Origin: Solirubrobacterales bacterium
GTDB taxonomy: Bacteria > Actinomycetota > Thermoleophilia > Solirubrobacterales > Solirubrobacteraceae
Direction: 5' to 3'
Assembly (NCBI GenBank): GCA_016215085.1
Contig: JACRMD010000372.1
Coordinates: forward strand, 1 to 10,717
DNA length: 10,717 nt
This document shows, piece by piece, positions 1-5,441 of this stretch (position 1 is its first letter; each line of letters starts with the position of its first letter). The notes below the pieces were generated by a model. The model ran no database searches. It was not told the DNA's origin and was given only the letters and a program-made list of their open reading frames with translations. Both the position numbers and the translations under genes were made by a program.

Positions 1-119
1 CCGGCGCCGGCGGCCTCGCGGGCGGCGGCCGCGTACCGCTCGCGCACGGTCTCGCGGAGGTCCGCGCCGGCCGGCGCGGAGGACGCGCAGCAGGACTTCG
101 TGGTGGTCAGGTCAGCCAT
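1..119 (-). CDS. arsM: Arsenite methyltransferase ArsM, N-terminal fragment (runs off the left edge)
   Basis: Only about the first 39 residues are in the window. They begin MADLTTTKSCC and continue into a stretch containing LRETVRERYAAAAR. A Cys-Cys pair (residues 10-11) followed by a 'vReRYa.aA' segment is typical of the start of bacterial arsenite S-adenosylmethionine methyltransferases. These methylate As(III) stepwise in the cytoplasm to methylated arsenicals. The ATG at 117-119 is preceded by GAGGAG about 8 bases upstream, a good ribosome binding site that fixes the start. The start lies inside the end of arsR (13-base overlap), so the two genes are co-transcribed and probably translationally coupled. 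The SAM-binding domain and the catalytic cysteines lie outside the window. The assignment therefore rests on the N-terminal motif plus the arsR neighbour; another Cys-rich methyltransferase cannot be fully excluded. Confidence 0.75.
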   Translation of the reverse strand, partial: MADLTTTKSCCASSAPAGADLRETVRERYAAAAREAAGA

Positions 120-448
120 GCGATCAGCTCCTCGAGGGCGTCCTCGGCGGGGGAGTAGTAGGCCCACCGGTGGCGGCGGCGCACGTCGACCAGGCCGGCG
201 TCGACGAGCTTGCGCAGGTGGTGGGAGAGCAGCGACTGCTTCATGTCGAACAGCGCGACGAGCTCGCACTGGCACACCGCCTCCGGGCTGCGGCGCAGCA
301 CGTCCAGGATCCGCACGCGGACCGGCTCGGACAGCGCCTTGGCCACCGCGGCGAGGCGGTCGGCGTCCAGCGCCGGGTCGGCGCCGACGGCCGGGGCGCA
401 GCAGCGCGCCGCGGTGGGTCCGGGAAGGGTGGGAAGCGGCGAGGTCAT
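107..448 (-). CDS. arsR: ArsR/SmtB-family arsenic-responsive repressor
   Basis: The product has 113 residues, the usual size for an ArsR repressor. The winged-helix domain spans about residues 30-100: a helix with ALSEPVRVRILDVL (38-51), then CQCEL (59-63), then the recognition helix SLLSHHLRKLVDAGLV (72-87) and the wing (RRRHRWAYYS). Members are dimeric repressors that release DNA on binding metalloid. The cysteines are a Cys16-Cys17 pair near the N-terminus and Cys59/Cys61 at the start of the DNA-binding helices. This resembles the Corynebacterium glutamicum ArsR1 site (Cys15, Cys16, Cys55) more than the R773-type CxC alone, so As(III)/Sb(III) is the likely ligand. The stop codon overlaps the start of arsM by 13 bases, so the repressor probably controls arsenite methylation. 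No strong Shine-Dalgarno precedes the ATG, so the exact start is slightly uncertain. Confidence 0.93.
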   Translation of the reverse strand: MTSPLPTLPGPTAARCCAPAVGADPALDADRLAAVAKALSEPVRVRILDVLRRSPEAVCQCELVALFDMKQSLLSHHLRKLVDAGLVDVRRRHRWAYYSPAEDALEELIAWLT

Positions 449-464
449 ACCAACGTCTGTTGTT

Positions 465-507
465 GTGAGATCACCGTACCGGAGCGCCGGAGTCAGATCA
501 AGATCTG
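465..507 (-). promoter_or_regulatory. Putative arsR promoter with two operator-like palindromes
   Basis: On the minus strand, TTGATC (496-501) and TACGGT (473-478) are separated by exactly 17 bases, a plausible -35/-10 pair upstream of arsR. A perfect inverted repeat, CAGATC-AA-GATCTG (494-507), covers the -35. A second, GTGA-GA-TCAC (465-474), overlaps the -10. Both contain GATC within an AGATCA core. ArsR-family repressors bind AT-richer imperfect palindromes overlapping the promoter, and this stretch is clearly less GC-rich than its surroundings. The reading as an ArsR-controlled promoter is inference from position and symmetry. Confidence 0.5.
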
Positions 508-553
508 TCGATGCGATGTCTTGCAGGCCCAGCGGACCGCCGGCCCGGGGACC

Positions 554-1840
554 TCACGGCCGCCAGACCGACACGGCCATCCGGCTGCCGACGGGGACCC
601 CGGTGCTCCAGGTGGCCGCCACGGCGCGACCGTCGGAGCTGGCGACCAGCAGCGACGGCGCGTGCGGCGCGGGCTGGTCGGGGCCGCCGCCGGCCGGCCG
701 CACCAACAGGGTCGGGCCGGGCACGACCGGCGGGTTGGCGAACGCCAGCGCGAGGACCTGGTCGCCGGCGCGGGTGGCGGTGACCGGGACCAGCGCGTCG
801 GCCACCGGCTGCGGCGCCGAGGCCACGCCGTCGGCGCCGACGGCGCTGCGGAGGACGTCGCCGCGGTCGTCGTTGCGCTCGGCCCAGCTGACGCTGCCCG
901 AGCCGTCGGGCAGCGCGACGGCCGCGGTGGCGTACGCGGTCGCCGACGTGCTCAGCTGCTGCGGCGCGCCGAAGCGCCCGCCGGCCAGCGCACGCGCGAC
1001 GACCGGGCCCGGCGTGTCGCCGGCCATCACGTCGGCGGTGCAGCGCCCGGCGACCCAGCTCGCCAGCCCGCGACCGGCCCGCGACACCGAGAGCGAGAAC
1101 CCGAGGACCTGCCGCGGACCGAGCGTGGTGCGGGTCGTGAAGCGGCGGCCGCCCGGGCGCGTGCGCAGCACGACGCTGTCGCACGGGCTGCTGACGTACG
1201 CGGTGCCCGCGGCGTCGAAGGCGGGGACGGCCGGCGTCGCCTGCACCGGGATCACCAGCCGCGGAGCGCTCAGCCGCGCCGCCCGGCCGAAGCGGTGCCC
1301 GGCGGTGCGCCACGCCACGCCCGGTGTCGTGAACGCCTGGTCGCCGCGCGCCGGCGGGATCGCGGCGAAGGTCAGCAGGACGTCGCGGTCGGGAGCGACC
1401 GCGAGGCGCACGGGCGCGAGGCCCGCGCTCACGACGCGCGCGGCGTGCCACCGGCCGGAGAGCGGCCCGTAGGCCGCGCGGATGGTCCCGCCGTTGCGCC
1501 CGGGGACCGCGGACGGCCAGGCCACGGTGACCTGGCCGCGGGCGTCGACGGCCACGGCCGGCTCGCTCGCGGTCGTGCGCCGGCTCGTCCAGAGCGTGCG
1601 CGTGCGGAACGCCCCGCCGGCCCGCCGGAGGGCGACGCGGACGGTCGCGCCCTGCGCCGGCGGCAGGCCGCGCTCGCTCCACGCGATCGCGACGTCGCCG
1701 CGGCCGTCGACCGCGAGCGCGACGAGCGCCGACGGCGGGATGCGGACGGTCCGGGGCGGCGACCACGCGGCGATGGCACGGGACGCGGCCACCAGGCTCG
1801 CCACGACGGCGGCGGCTGCTGCTGCATGAGCGGTTCGCAT
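554..1840 (-). CDS. Secreted repeat protein, probable beta-propeller, function unknown
   Basis: The product has 428 residues. I chose the ATG at 1838-1840 because GGAGG (1847-1851) lies 6 bases upstream and the protein then starts with a signal peptide: MR, an Ala/Val-rich core, and an A-I-A cleavage site near residue 24. An ATG 30 bases further upstream would put an Arg-rich extension before it. The mature part holds about eight copies of a short motif of the form (A)VAxDxxGxVxxAW, for example near residues 41-56, 95-110, 145-160, 204-219, 306-321 and 396-412, spaced roughly 50 residues apart. That pattern suggests beta-propeller blades, as in sialidase/Kelch/WD-like folds. Two cysteines only (220 and 267) could form one disulfide. 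I see no catalytic signature, anchor or further transmembrane helix, so it is probably released or wall-associated. The gene stands alone between the ars promoter and the cyclodeaminase gene. Confidence 0.8.
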   Translation of the reverse strand: MRTAHAAAAAAVVASLVAASRAIAAWSPPRTVRIPPSALVALAVDGRGDVAIAWSERGLPPAQGATVRVALRRAGGAFRTRTLWTSRRTTASEPAVAVDARGQVTVAWPSAVPGRNGGTIRAAYGPLSGRWHAARVVSAGLAPVRLAVAPDRDVLLTFAAIPPARGDQAFTTPGVAWRTAGHRFGRAARLSAPRLVIPVQATPAVPAFDAAGTAYVSSPCDSVVLRTRPGGRRFTTRTTLGPRQVLGFSLSVSRAGRGLASWVAGRCTADVMAGDTPGPVVARALAGGRFGAPQQLSTSATAYATAAVALPDGSGSVSWAERNDDRGDVLRSAVGADGVASAPQPVADALVPVTATRAGDQVLALAFANPPVVPGPTLLVRPAGGGPDQPAPHAPSLLVASSDGRAVAATWSTGVPVGSRMAVSVWRP

Positions 1841-1885
1841 GACGTGCCTCCTGACGACGCGTCTCCCCACCCTGTCGATGACCCG

Positions 1886-1908
1886 ATGCTACGCGCGGGA
1901 CCCGCGCG
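1886..1908 (-). promoter_or_regulatory. Possible promoter/operator of the secreted-protein gene
   Basis: In the 126-base gap upstream of the secreted-protein gene, the minus strand has a -10-like TAGCAT (1886-1891). Directly upstream is a perfect 17-base palindrome, CGCGCGGG-A-CCCGCGCG on the plus strand (1892-1908). This palindrome would fill the -10/-35 spacer, so it could be an operator. Alternatively it could form a hairpin ending the cyclodeaminase transcript, whose stop is about 60 bases upstream, but no U-tract follows. I see no convincing -35. Confidence 0.25.
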
Positions 1909-1966
1909 CGCCATCCGCAGACGGTCGGGAGGCGCATCGGTACTCCGCCGCATCCCGGTGCGCTGC

Positions 1967-2920
1967 TCAGAGCGCGACGGTCGTGCCCGCGCCGTCGCGC
2001 GCGGCGGCCGCGAGGACCAGCTCGGTGGCCGCGAGGTCCTCGGCGACGTGGCCCATCGCCTTGTAGGTGGTGGTCTCGGCCCGCGAGGCGCGGCCGGGGC
2101 GCCGGCCCAGGAGGACCTCGCCGACCTCGGTGGCCGTCGCGGGGTCGAGGCCGGCGAGCTCGGCGCAGCCGACCGGCGTCGGCGCGAAGGCCTCGCGGGT
2201 CTCGACGAAGAGGCGGGCGTCCGCGAGGAGCGCGCGCGGGAGCTCCCCGTCCGGCGGGCGGTAGCCGACGGAGCTGACGTGGGTGCCGGGCGCGAGCCAG
2301 GCCGGGTCGAGGACCGGCGTCGCGCTGTGGGTCGCCAGCGCGACGACGTCCGCGCCGCGGATCGCCTCCTCCGCGGACGCCACCGCGCGGGCGCGCGGGT
2401 CGGCGGCGGCGAGGCGCTCGGCGTCGGCGCGGTGCAGCGAGGCGATCCTGACGTCCTCGAACGCGCGGACGAGCGGGAAGGTGCGCAGGTGCTGCTCGCC
2501 CTGCACGCCCGCGCCGACGATCGCCAGCGTGCGCGCGTCGGGGCGGGCGAGCGCGTCGCAGGCCACGGCGGCGGTCGCGGCGGTGCGCACGGCGGTGACG
2601 TACGTGCCGTCGAGGAACGCGCGGCAGGCGCCGGTGGTCGCGTCGTGCACGGTGATCGTCGCCAGGTGCGACGGCAGCCCACGGCCCAGGTTCTGCTCGA
2701 CGACCGTGACGAGCTTCACCGCGACCGGCCCGCCGGTGGTGCGGCGGCCGGGCATGCCGAGCAGGAAGGACTCGTCCTCGGACAGCGCGAGCTCGTTGCG
2801 CGCGGGCGCGGCGATCGTGCCCTCGGTCAGGGCGCAGAGCGCACCGCGCAGGGCGTCCAGCAGCGCGCGGAGGTCGAGCAGGCGCTCGACCTCCGCGCGG
2901 GAGAGGACGAGGACGTCCAT
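1967..2920 (-). CDS. Ornithine cyclodeaminase / mu-crystallin family protein
   Basis: The product has 317 residues, normal for this NAD(P)-dependent family (ornithine cyclodeaminase, ketimine and pyrroline-2-carboxylate reductases, some alanine dehydrogenases). Visible hallmarks are Arg41 in PARNEL, Lys69 in AVKLV, Arg112 in VRTAATAA, the Rossmann loop GAGVQG (136-141), and a C-terminal TTYKAMG...EDLAA segment near residues 275-295. These correspond to the substrate-binding Arg/Lys residues and cofactor loop of the family. The position of the catalytic Asp of true ornithine cyclodeaminase instead reads GYRPPDGEL (219-227). That form is seen in mu-crystallin/ketimine-reductase-like members, so reduction of a cyclic or open imine is as likely as deamination of ornithine. 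The ATG overlaps the stop of the upstream 76-residue gene by one base (TGATG), so the two are translationally coupled. The divergent LysR gene probably regulates them. The substrate cannot be told from sequence. Confidence 0.88.
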   Translation of the reverse strand: MDVLVLSRAEVERLLDLRALLDALRGALCALTEGTIAAPARNELALSEDESFLLGMPGRRTTGGPVAVKLVTVVEQNLGRGLPSHLATITVHDATTGACRAFLDGTYVTAVRTAATAAVACDALARPDARTLAIVGAGVQGEQHLRTFPLVRAFEDVRIASLHRADAERLAAADPRARAVASAEEAIRGADVVALATHSATPVLDPAWLAPGTHVSSVGYRPPDGELPRALLADARLFVETREAFAPTPVGCAELAGLDPATATEVGEVLLGRRPGRASRAETTTYKAMGHVAEDLAATELVLAAAARDGAGTTVAL

Positions 2921-3150
2921 CAGGCGGCGAGCTGCCGGGCGCGGTACTGCAGGAGGCCGACCAGCTCGGCGGTCGGGCGGAACGGGTCGGCGATCACGCG
3001 GCCGGCGAGGTCGATCGCGGCGCGCAGCTCGCCGTCGACCTCGGCGGCGAGGGCGGGGCCGCGGAGGGCGGCCTGCGAGTCGAGGGCCGCGAGCCGCGCG
3101 AGGCGCTGGTCGTCGTCGGAGGTGGTGAAGCGGATCACGGTGGCGGACAT
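2920..3150 (-). CDS. Small conserved-looking protein of unknown function (76 aa)
   Basis: The 76-residue product is acidic and Ala/Leu-rich. It starts MSATVIRF and contains LAALDSQAAL, GPALAAEVDGELRAAIDLA and DPFRPTAELVGLL. It looks largely helical, with no signal peptide, membrane segment, cysteine or recognisable domain. Short proteins with a similar 'LDS...L.GP.L.AEVDG...A..LA.G..iADPF.pT.eLv.LL..RA..L' layout are, from memory, common in GC-rich actinobacteria, but I know of no assigned role. Its stop overlaps the start of the cyclodeaminase gene by one base (TGATG), so it is the first gene of a two-gene operon. No Shine-Dalgarno precedes the ATG; instead a TACCGT hexamer sits 6 bases upstream, suggesting a leaderless mRNA. 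Consistent codon usage and the coupled arrangement argue that it is real. Confidence 0.8.
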   Translation of the reverse strand: MSATVIRFTTSDDDQRLARLAALDSQAALRGPALAAEVDGELRAAIDLAGRVIADPFRPTAELVGLLQYRARQLAA

Positions 3151-3156
3151 GGGGCG

Positions 3157-3162
3157 ACGGTA
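3157..3162 (-). promoter_or_regulatory. -10-like element TACCGT, probable leaderless start
   Basis: TACCGT on the minus strand lies 6 bases before the ATG of the 76-residue gene, with CGCCCC between and no Shine-Dalgarno. Transcription beginning about 7 bases after a TANNNT -10 would start at or next to the A of the ATG, giving a leaderless transcript. No good -35 is visible. Confidence 0.45.
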
Positions 3163-3185
3163 CGTCCGCCCGCGCCCGCGAGAAA

Positions 3186-3219
3186 GTCGCGTTCGCCGGG
3201 CATTGCGACGCGCCGCGTC
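3186..3219. promoter_or_regulatory. Candidate LysR binding region in the divergent intergenic gap
   Basis: The 91-base gap between the small-protein gene and the divergent lysR-type gene contains two overlapping symmetries. One is GTCGC (3186-3190) with GCGAC (3205-3209) separated by 14 bases. The other is GACGC-GCC-GCGTC (3207-3219). LysR regulators typically bind dyads in such shared promoter regions, often of the T-N11-A form, which I do not see cleanly here. In such GC-rich DNA short palindromes arise easily by chance, so this is only a pointer. Confidence 0.25.
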
Positions 3220-3241
3220 CGAGTGGCAGGCTTGCGCTCCC

Positions 3242-4117
3242 GTGCCCGAGCTCCGCCACCTGCGCTACTTCGTGGCCGTCGCCGAGGAGCTCAGCTTCGC
3301 GCGCGCGGCCGACCGGCTCCACATGGCCGCCTCGCCGCTGAGCCAGGCGATCCGCCAGCTCGAGGACGAGCTCGGCACGCCGCTGTTCCTCCGCACCACG
3401 CGCAAGGTCGAGCTCACCGACGCGGGGCGGCGGCTGCTCGACCAGGGCGCCGTGGCGCTGGAGGCGGTGGACGCGGCCTTCGCCGCGGCAGCGCGGGCGG
3501 GGCGCGGCGTCGAGGGCACGATCCGGGTCGGGTTCACGACCGCGGCGCGGCACGAGCTGCGCCCACGGCTGGTCGCCCTGCTGCGCGAGCGCCACCCGGG
3601 CCTGCAGGTCGACGTGTCCGAGGCGACCTCCGGAGCGCTGTGCCGCGAGCTGCTGAGCCGGCGGCTGGACCTGGCGCTCACGTTCGCCGCCGGGCCGACC
3701 CCGGGCGTCGCGCGCCGCAAGCTCACCGACGAGCGGCTCGTCGTGCTGCTGCGCCGCTCGCACCGCCTGGCCGCCCGCGACGCGGTGCACTTCGACGACC
3801 TGCGCGGCGACCGCTTCGTCGTCCCCGCCGAGGAGCTCAACACGGGGTTCAACGGCCGGCTGCGCGCGTGGTGCGCCGAGCACGGCTTCGAGCCGGCGAC
3901 CGTGGTCGCCAGCGTCATCTGGGACGACGAGGAGTGGCCGCCGGGGGACGACGTCGTCGCCGTCGCCACCGAGCGGTGGGCCCGCCACGTCCCCGACCGC
4001 CTGCGCGCGCTGCCGCTCGTGCCCGAGCAGCACCTGCCGATCGAGCTGGCCTGGCGCGAGGACGACGCCTCGCCGGTGCTCGCGACCGTCCGGGAGGTCG
4101 CGAGCGGGCTGACCTAG
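3242..4117 (+). CDS. LysR-family transcriptional regulator
   Basis: The product has 291 residues and starts at GTG. The N-terminal winged helix-turn-helix is classic: ELRHLRYFVAVAEELSFARA (3-22), then AADRLHMAASPLSQAIRQLEDELGTPLFLRT (residues 22-52), followed by VELTDAGRRLL. The linker helix and the LysR effector-binding domain follow from about residue 88 (GTIRVGFTT). I chose the GTG because the protein then begins two residues before the conserved ELRHLRYF. In-frame codons further upstream lie in the divergent promoter and on top of the opposing gene. The effector is unknown. The gene is divergent from the small-protein/cyclodeaminase operon with a 91-base shared regulatory gap, so control of that operon, plus autoregulation, is the natural inference. 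An amino acid or imine effector would fit. Its 3' end faces the 134-residue gene with only 8 bases between stop codons. Confidence 0.95.
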   Translation: MPELRHLRYFVAVAEELSFARAADRLHMAASPLSQAIRQLEDELGTPLFLRTTRKVELTDAGRRLLDQGAVALEAVDAAFAAAARAGRGVEGTIRVGFTTAARHELRPRLVALLRERHPGLQVDVSEATSGALCRELLSRRLDLALTFAAGPTPGVARRKLTDERLVVLLRRSHRLAARDAVHFDDLRGDRFVVPAEELNTGFNGRLRAWCAEHGFEPATVVASVIWDDEEWPPGDDVVAVATERWARHVPDRLRALPLVPEQHLPIELAWREDDASPVLATVREVASGLT

Positions 4118-4125
4118 GCCGAGGG

Positions 4126-4530
4126 CTAGTGCTCGTGCTCGTCGTCGCCGGCGAGCGACTCGAGGAACGAGACCGCCGCGAGCTGCGCCGGGGTGCCGGC
4201 GATCGCGCCGTCGGGCAGCTCCTCGAGCTGCGGGGCGAACGTGACGTGCACGTTGACGTCGTCGCCGCCCGCGTCCTCGAAGACGACGCCCGCGCGGCCC
4301 CCCCCCTCGACCTGCGACTCCGGGCCGGCGAGCGCGACCCGCGCCGCGTTGAGGACCTCGACGGTCAGCTCGCGCCAGTGGCCCACGGCCTGCTCGCGCT
4401 CCTGCTCGTCCATGCCGGCGAGGTGGTGCTGGTTGCGCGCGGCGAGCGCGGCGACCCCGGCCTCCACGGCATGCCCTCCGAGGAGGGAGTCGACGTCGAC
4501 CTGCACGGGCTCGGGGCCTTGGGCGGACAT
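4126..4530 (-). CDS. Hypothetical small acidic protein (134 aa)
   Basis: I do not recognise this gene. The 134-residue product is acidic and has no signal peptide or membrane helix. It has a helical-looking middle (HLAGMDEQEREQAVGHWREL, 36-55), a beta-looking segment (VNVHVTFAPQLEELPDG, about 91-107) and a charged tail ending DDEHEH. Codon third positions are strongly GC-biased in this frame, as in neighbouring genes, which supports coding. The gene lies 17 bases downstream of the RmlD-like gene on the same strand, so it is probably the second gene of that operon. A GACCAT hexamer 6 bases before the ATG could also give a separate leaderless start, but it matches TANNNT poorly. A run of nine C on the plus strand (4298-4306) codes for Gly76-Gly78 and is a possible slippage or sequencing-error site. 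The reading frame stays plausible on both sides of it. Confidence 0.65.
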   Translation of the reverse strand: MSAQGPEPVQVDVDSLLGGHAVEAGVAALAARNQHHLAGMDEQEREQAVGHWRELTVEVLNAARVALAGPESQVEGGGRAGVVFEDAGGDDVNVHVTFAPQLEELPDGAIAGTPAQLAAVSFLESLAGDDEHEH

Positions 4531-4547
4531 GGGGTGATGGTCGCAGG

Positions 4548-5381
4548 TCAGCCGCGCAGGACGCCGAGCGCCCCACGCAACGGCTTGTGGAGCAGCGCGG
4601 CGGCGCGCGCGGAGTCCAGCGCGCAGTCGCCCGGCCGGCCCGGCCCGCTGTCGCCCCCGCGCAGCACGCCCGGGTCCAGCCCGCGCGACCGCGCGATCAG
4701 CTGCGCGAACGCCAGGCGGTCGAGCGCGTCGGCGCCGCCGAGGTGCAGGGCCCCGGCGACATCGGATGGCGCGAGCTCGAGCAGCGCCGCGGCGAGGTCG
4801 CCGACCTGGACGGGCGAGCGGACCTCGTTGGTGAAGAAGGTGACCTCGCGCTCGCCGCGGGCGGCGGCCATGGCGAGCTCCTCGTGGTTGGACGGCGCGT
4901 GGCCCGGCCCGCCGTAGAGCAGCGACGTCCGCGCCAGGAGCGCGCCCGGGTGCGCCGTCCGCACCGCGGTCTCGGCCTCGGCCTTCGTCGCGCCGTACGG
5001 CGTGACCGGGTCGGCGGGGTCGTCCTCGCGCAGCGGCCGGCCGAGGTCGCCGCGGAAGATCGCGTCGCTGGAGAGGTGGACCAGCCGCGCGCCGGCGTCC
5101 CGGGCCGCCGTGGCGACCAGCGCCGCGCCGTGGACGTTGACGTCGCGCGCCTCGTCGCCGTGCTGGCGGTAGGCGGTGTGGACGACGACGTCCGGGCGCT
5201 CGACCCCGATGAGCTCCAGGACCGCGCCGGCGTCGCGGACGTCGAGCGGCAGCGCGCGGATGCTCTCCGGCGCGGGCCGGGAGAGCACGGTGCCCACGAC
5301 CTCCCAGCCCGAGCGCGCGGCGAGCACCGCGAGCTCGGCCCCGAGGAAGCCGGCGGCGCCGGTGACCAGGAGCTTGCGCAC
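4548..5381 (-). CDS. NAD(P)-dependent sugar epimerase/reductase, RmlD-like (extended SDR)
   Basis: The product has 277 residues from a GTG start. The N-terminal Rossmann signature TGAAGFLG (7-14) comes directly after KLLV. Then follow DVRD (47-50), VVHTAYR (66-72), the active-site strand LSSDAIF (103-109) and the catalytic pair Tyr129/Lys133 in YGATK. The C-terminal part (RSPVQVGDLAAALLEL) matches the substrate-domain layout of dTDP-4-dehydrorhamnose reductases and related proteins. The family reduces or epimerises nucleotide sugars in the cytoplasm. No other rml or glycosyltransferase gene is nearby, so the substrate is unknown. An alternative is one of the RmlD-fold proteins with other roles, for example the regulatory subunit of methionine adenosyltransferase. 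The GTG lies 7 bases after TAGGCT, suggesting a leaderless start. The gene is divergent from the MOSC gene (60-base gap) and followed by the 134-residue gene. Confidence 0.87.
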   Translation of the reverse strand: MRKLLVTGAAGFLGAELAVLAARSGWEVVGTVLSRPAPESIRALPLDVRDAGAVLELIGVERPDVVVHTAYRQHGDEARDVNVHGAALVATAARDAGARLVHLSSDAIFRGDLGRPLREDDPADPVTPYGATKAEAETAVRTAHPGALLARTSLLYGGPGHAPSNHEELAMAAARGEREVTFFTNEVRSPVQVGDLAAALLELAPSDVAGALHLGGADALDRLAFAQLIARSRGLDPGVLRGGDSGPGRPGDCALDSARAAALLHKPLRGALGVLRG

Positions 5382-5388
5382 GGGCCGA

Positions 5389-5394
5389 AGCCTA
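5389..5394 (-). promoter_or_regulatory. -10-like element TAGGCT of the RmlD-like gene
   Basis: TAGGCT on the minus strand is 7 bases upstream of the GTG at 5379-5381, with TCGGCCC between. No Shine-Dalgarno is present, so a leaderless transcript is likely. The element faces away from the matching TACGCT of the divergent MOSC gene; the two are 35 bases apart. Confidence 0.45.
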
Positions 5395-5429
5395 GGGGTG
5401 CCCGTACCGGCGCCGCCGTCGCGGCCGCC

Positions 5430-5435
5430 TACGCT
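5430..5435 (+). promoter_or_regulatory. -10-like element TACGCT of the MOSC gene
   Basis: TACGCT lies 6 bases before the GTG at 5442 (spacer GTCGCG). There is no Shine-Dalgarno, which fits a leaderless mRNA beginning at or beside the start codon. No clear -35 is visible. Confidence 0.45.
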
Positions 5436-5441
5436 GTCGCG

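Noticed and set aside
498..1937. Alternative minus-strand frame overlapping the secreted-protein gene
   Set aside because: It is Arg-rich throughout with no fold-like pattern, whereas the overlapping frame has a signal peptide, a ribosome binding site and repeats.
170..3241. Very long plus-strand open frame running into the LysR gene
   Set aside because: It lies antisense to arsR, the secreted-protein gene and the cyclodeaminase operon. Its translation is Arg/Gly/Ala-rich with no domain, the usual shadow of GC-rich genes. Only the part from the GTG at 3242 matches a LysR protein.
4115..4129. CTAG repeats between the convergent LysR and 134-residue genes as a terminator
   Set aside because: The stem would be only four bases without a U-tract. 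It is made by two stop codons and is not convincing.
2921..4576. Minus-strand open frame extending the cyclodeaminase far upstream
   Set aside because: It crosses the LysR gene antisense and the 76-residue gene in another frame. Family length and the coupled ATG at 2918-2920 fix the start there.
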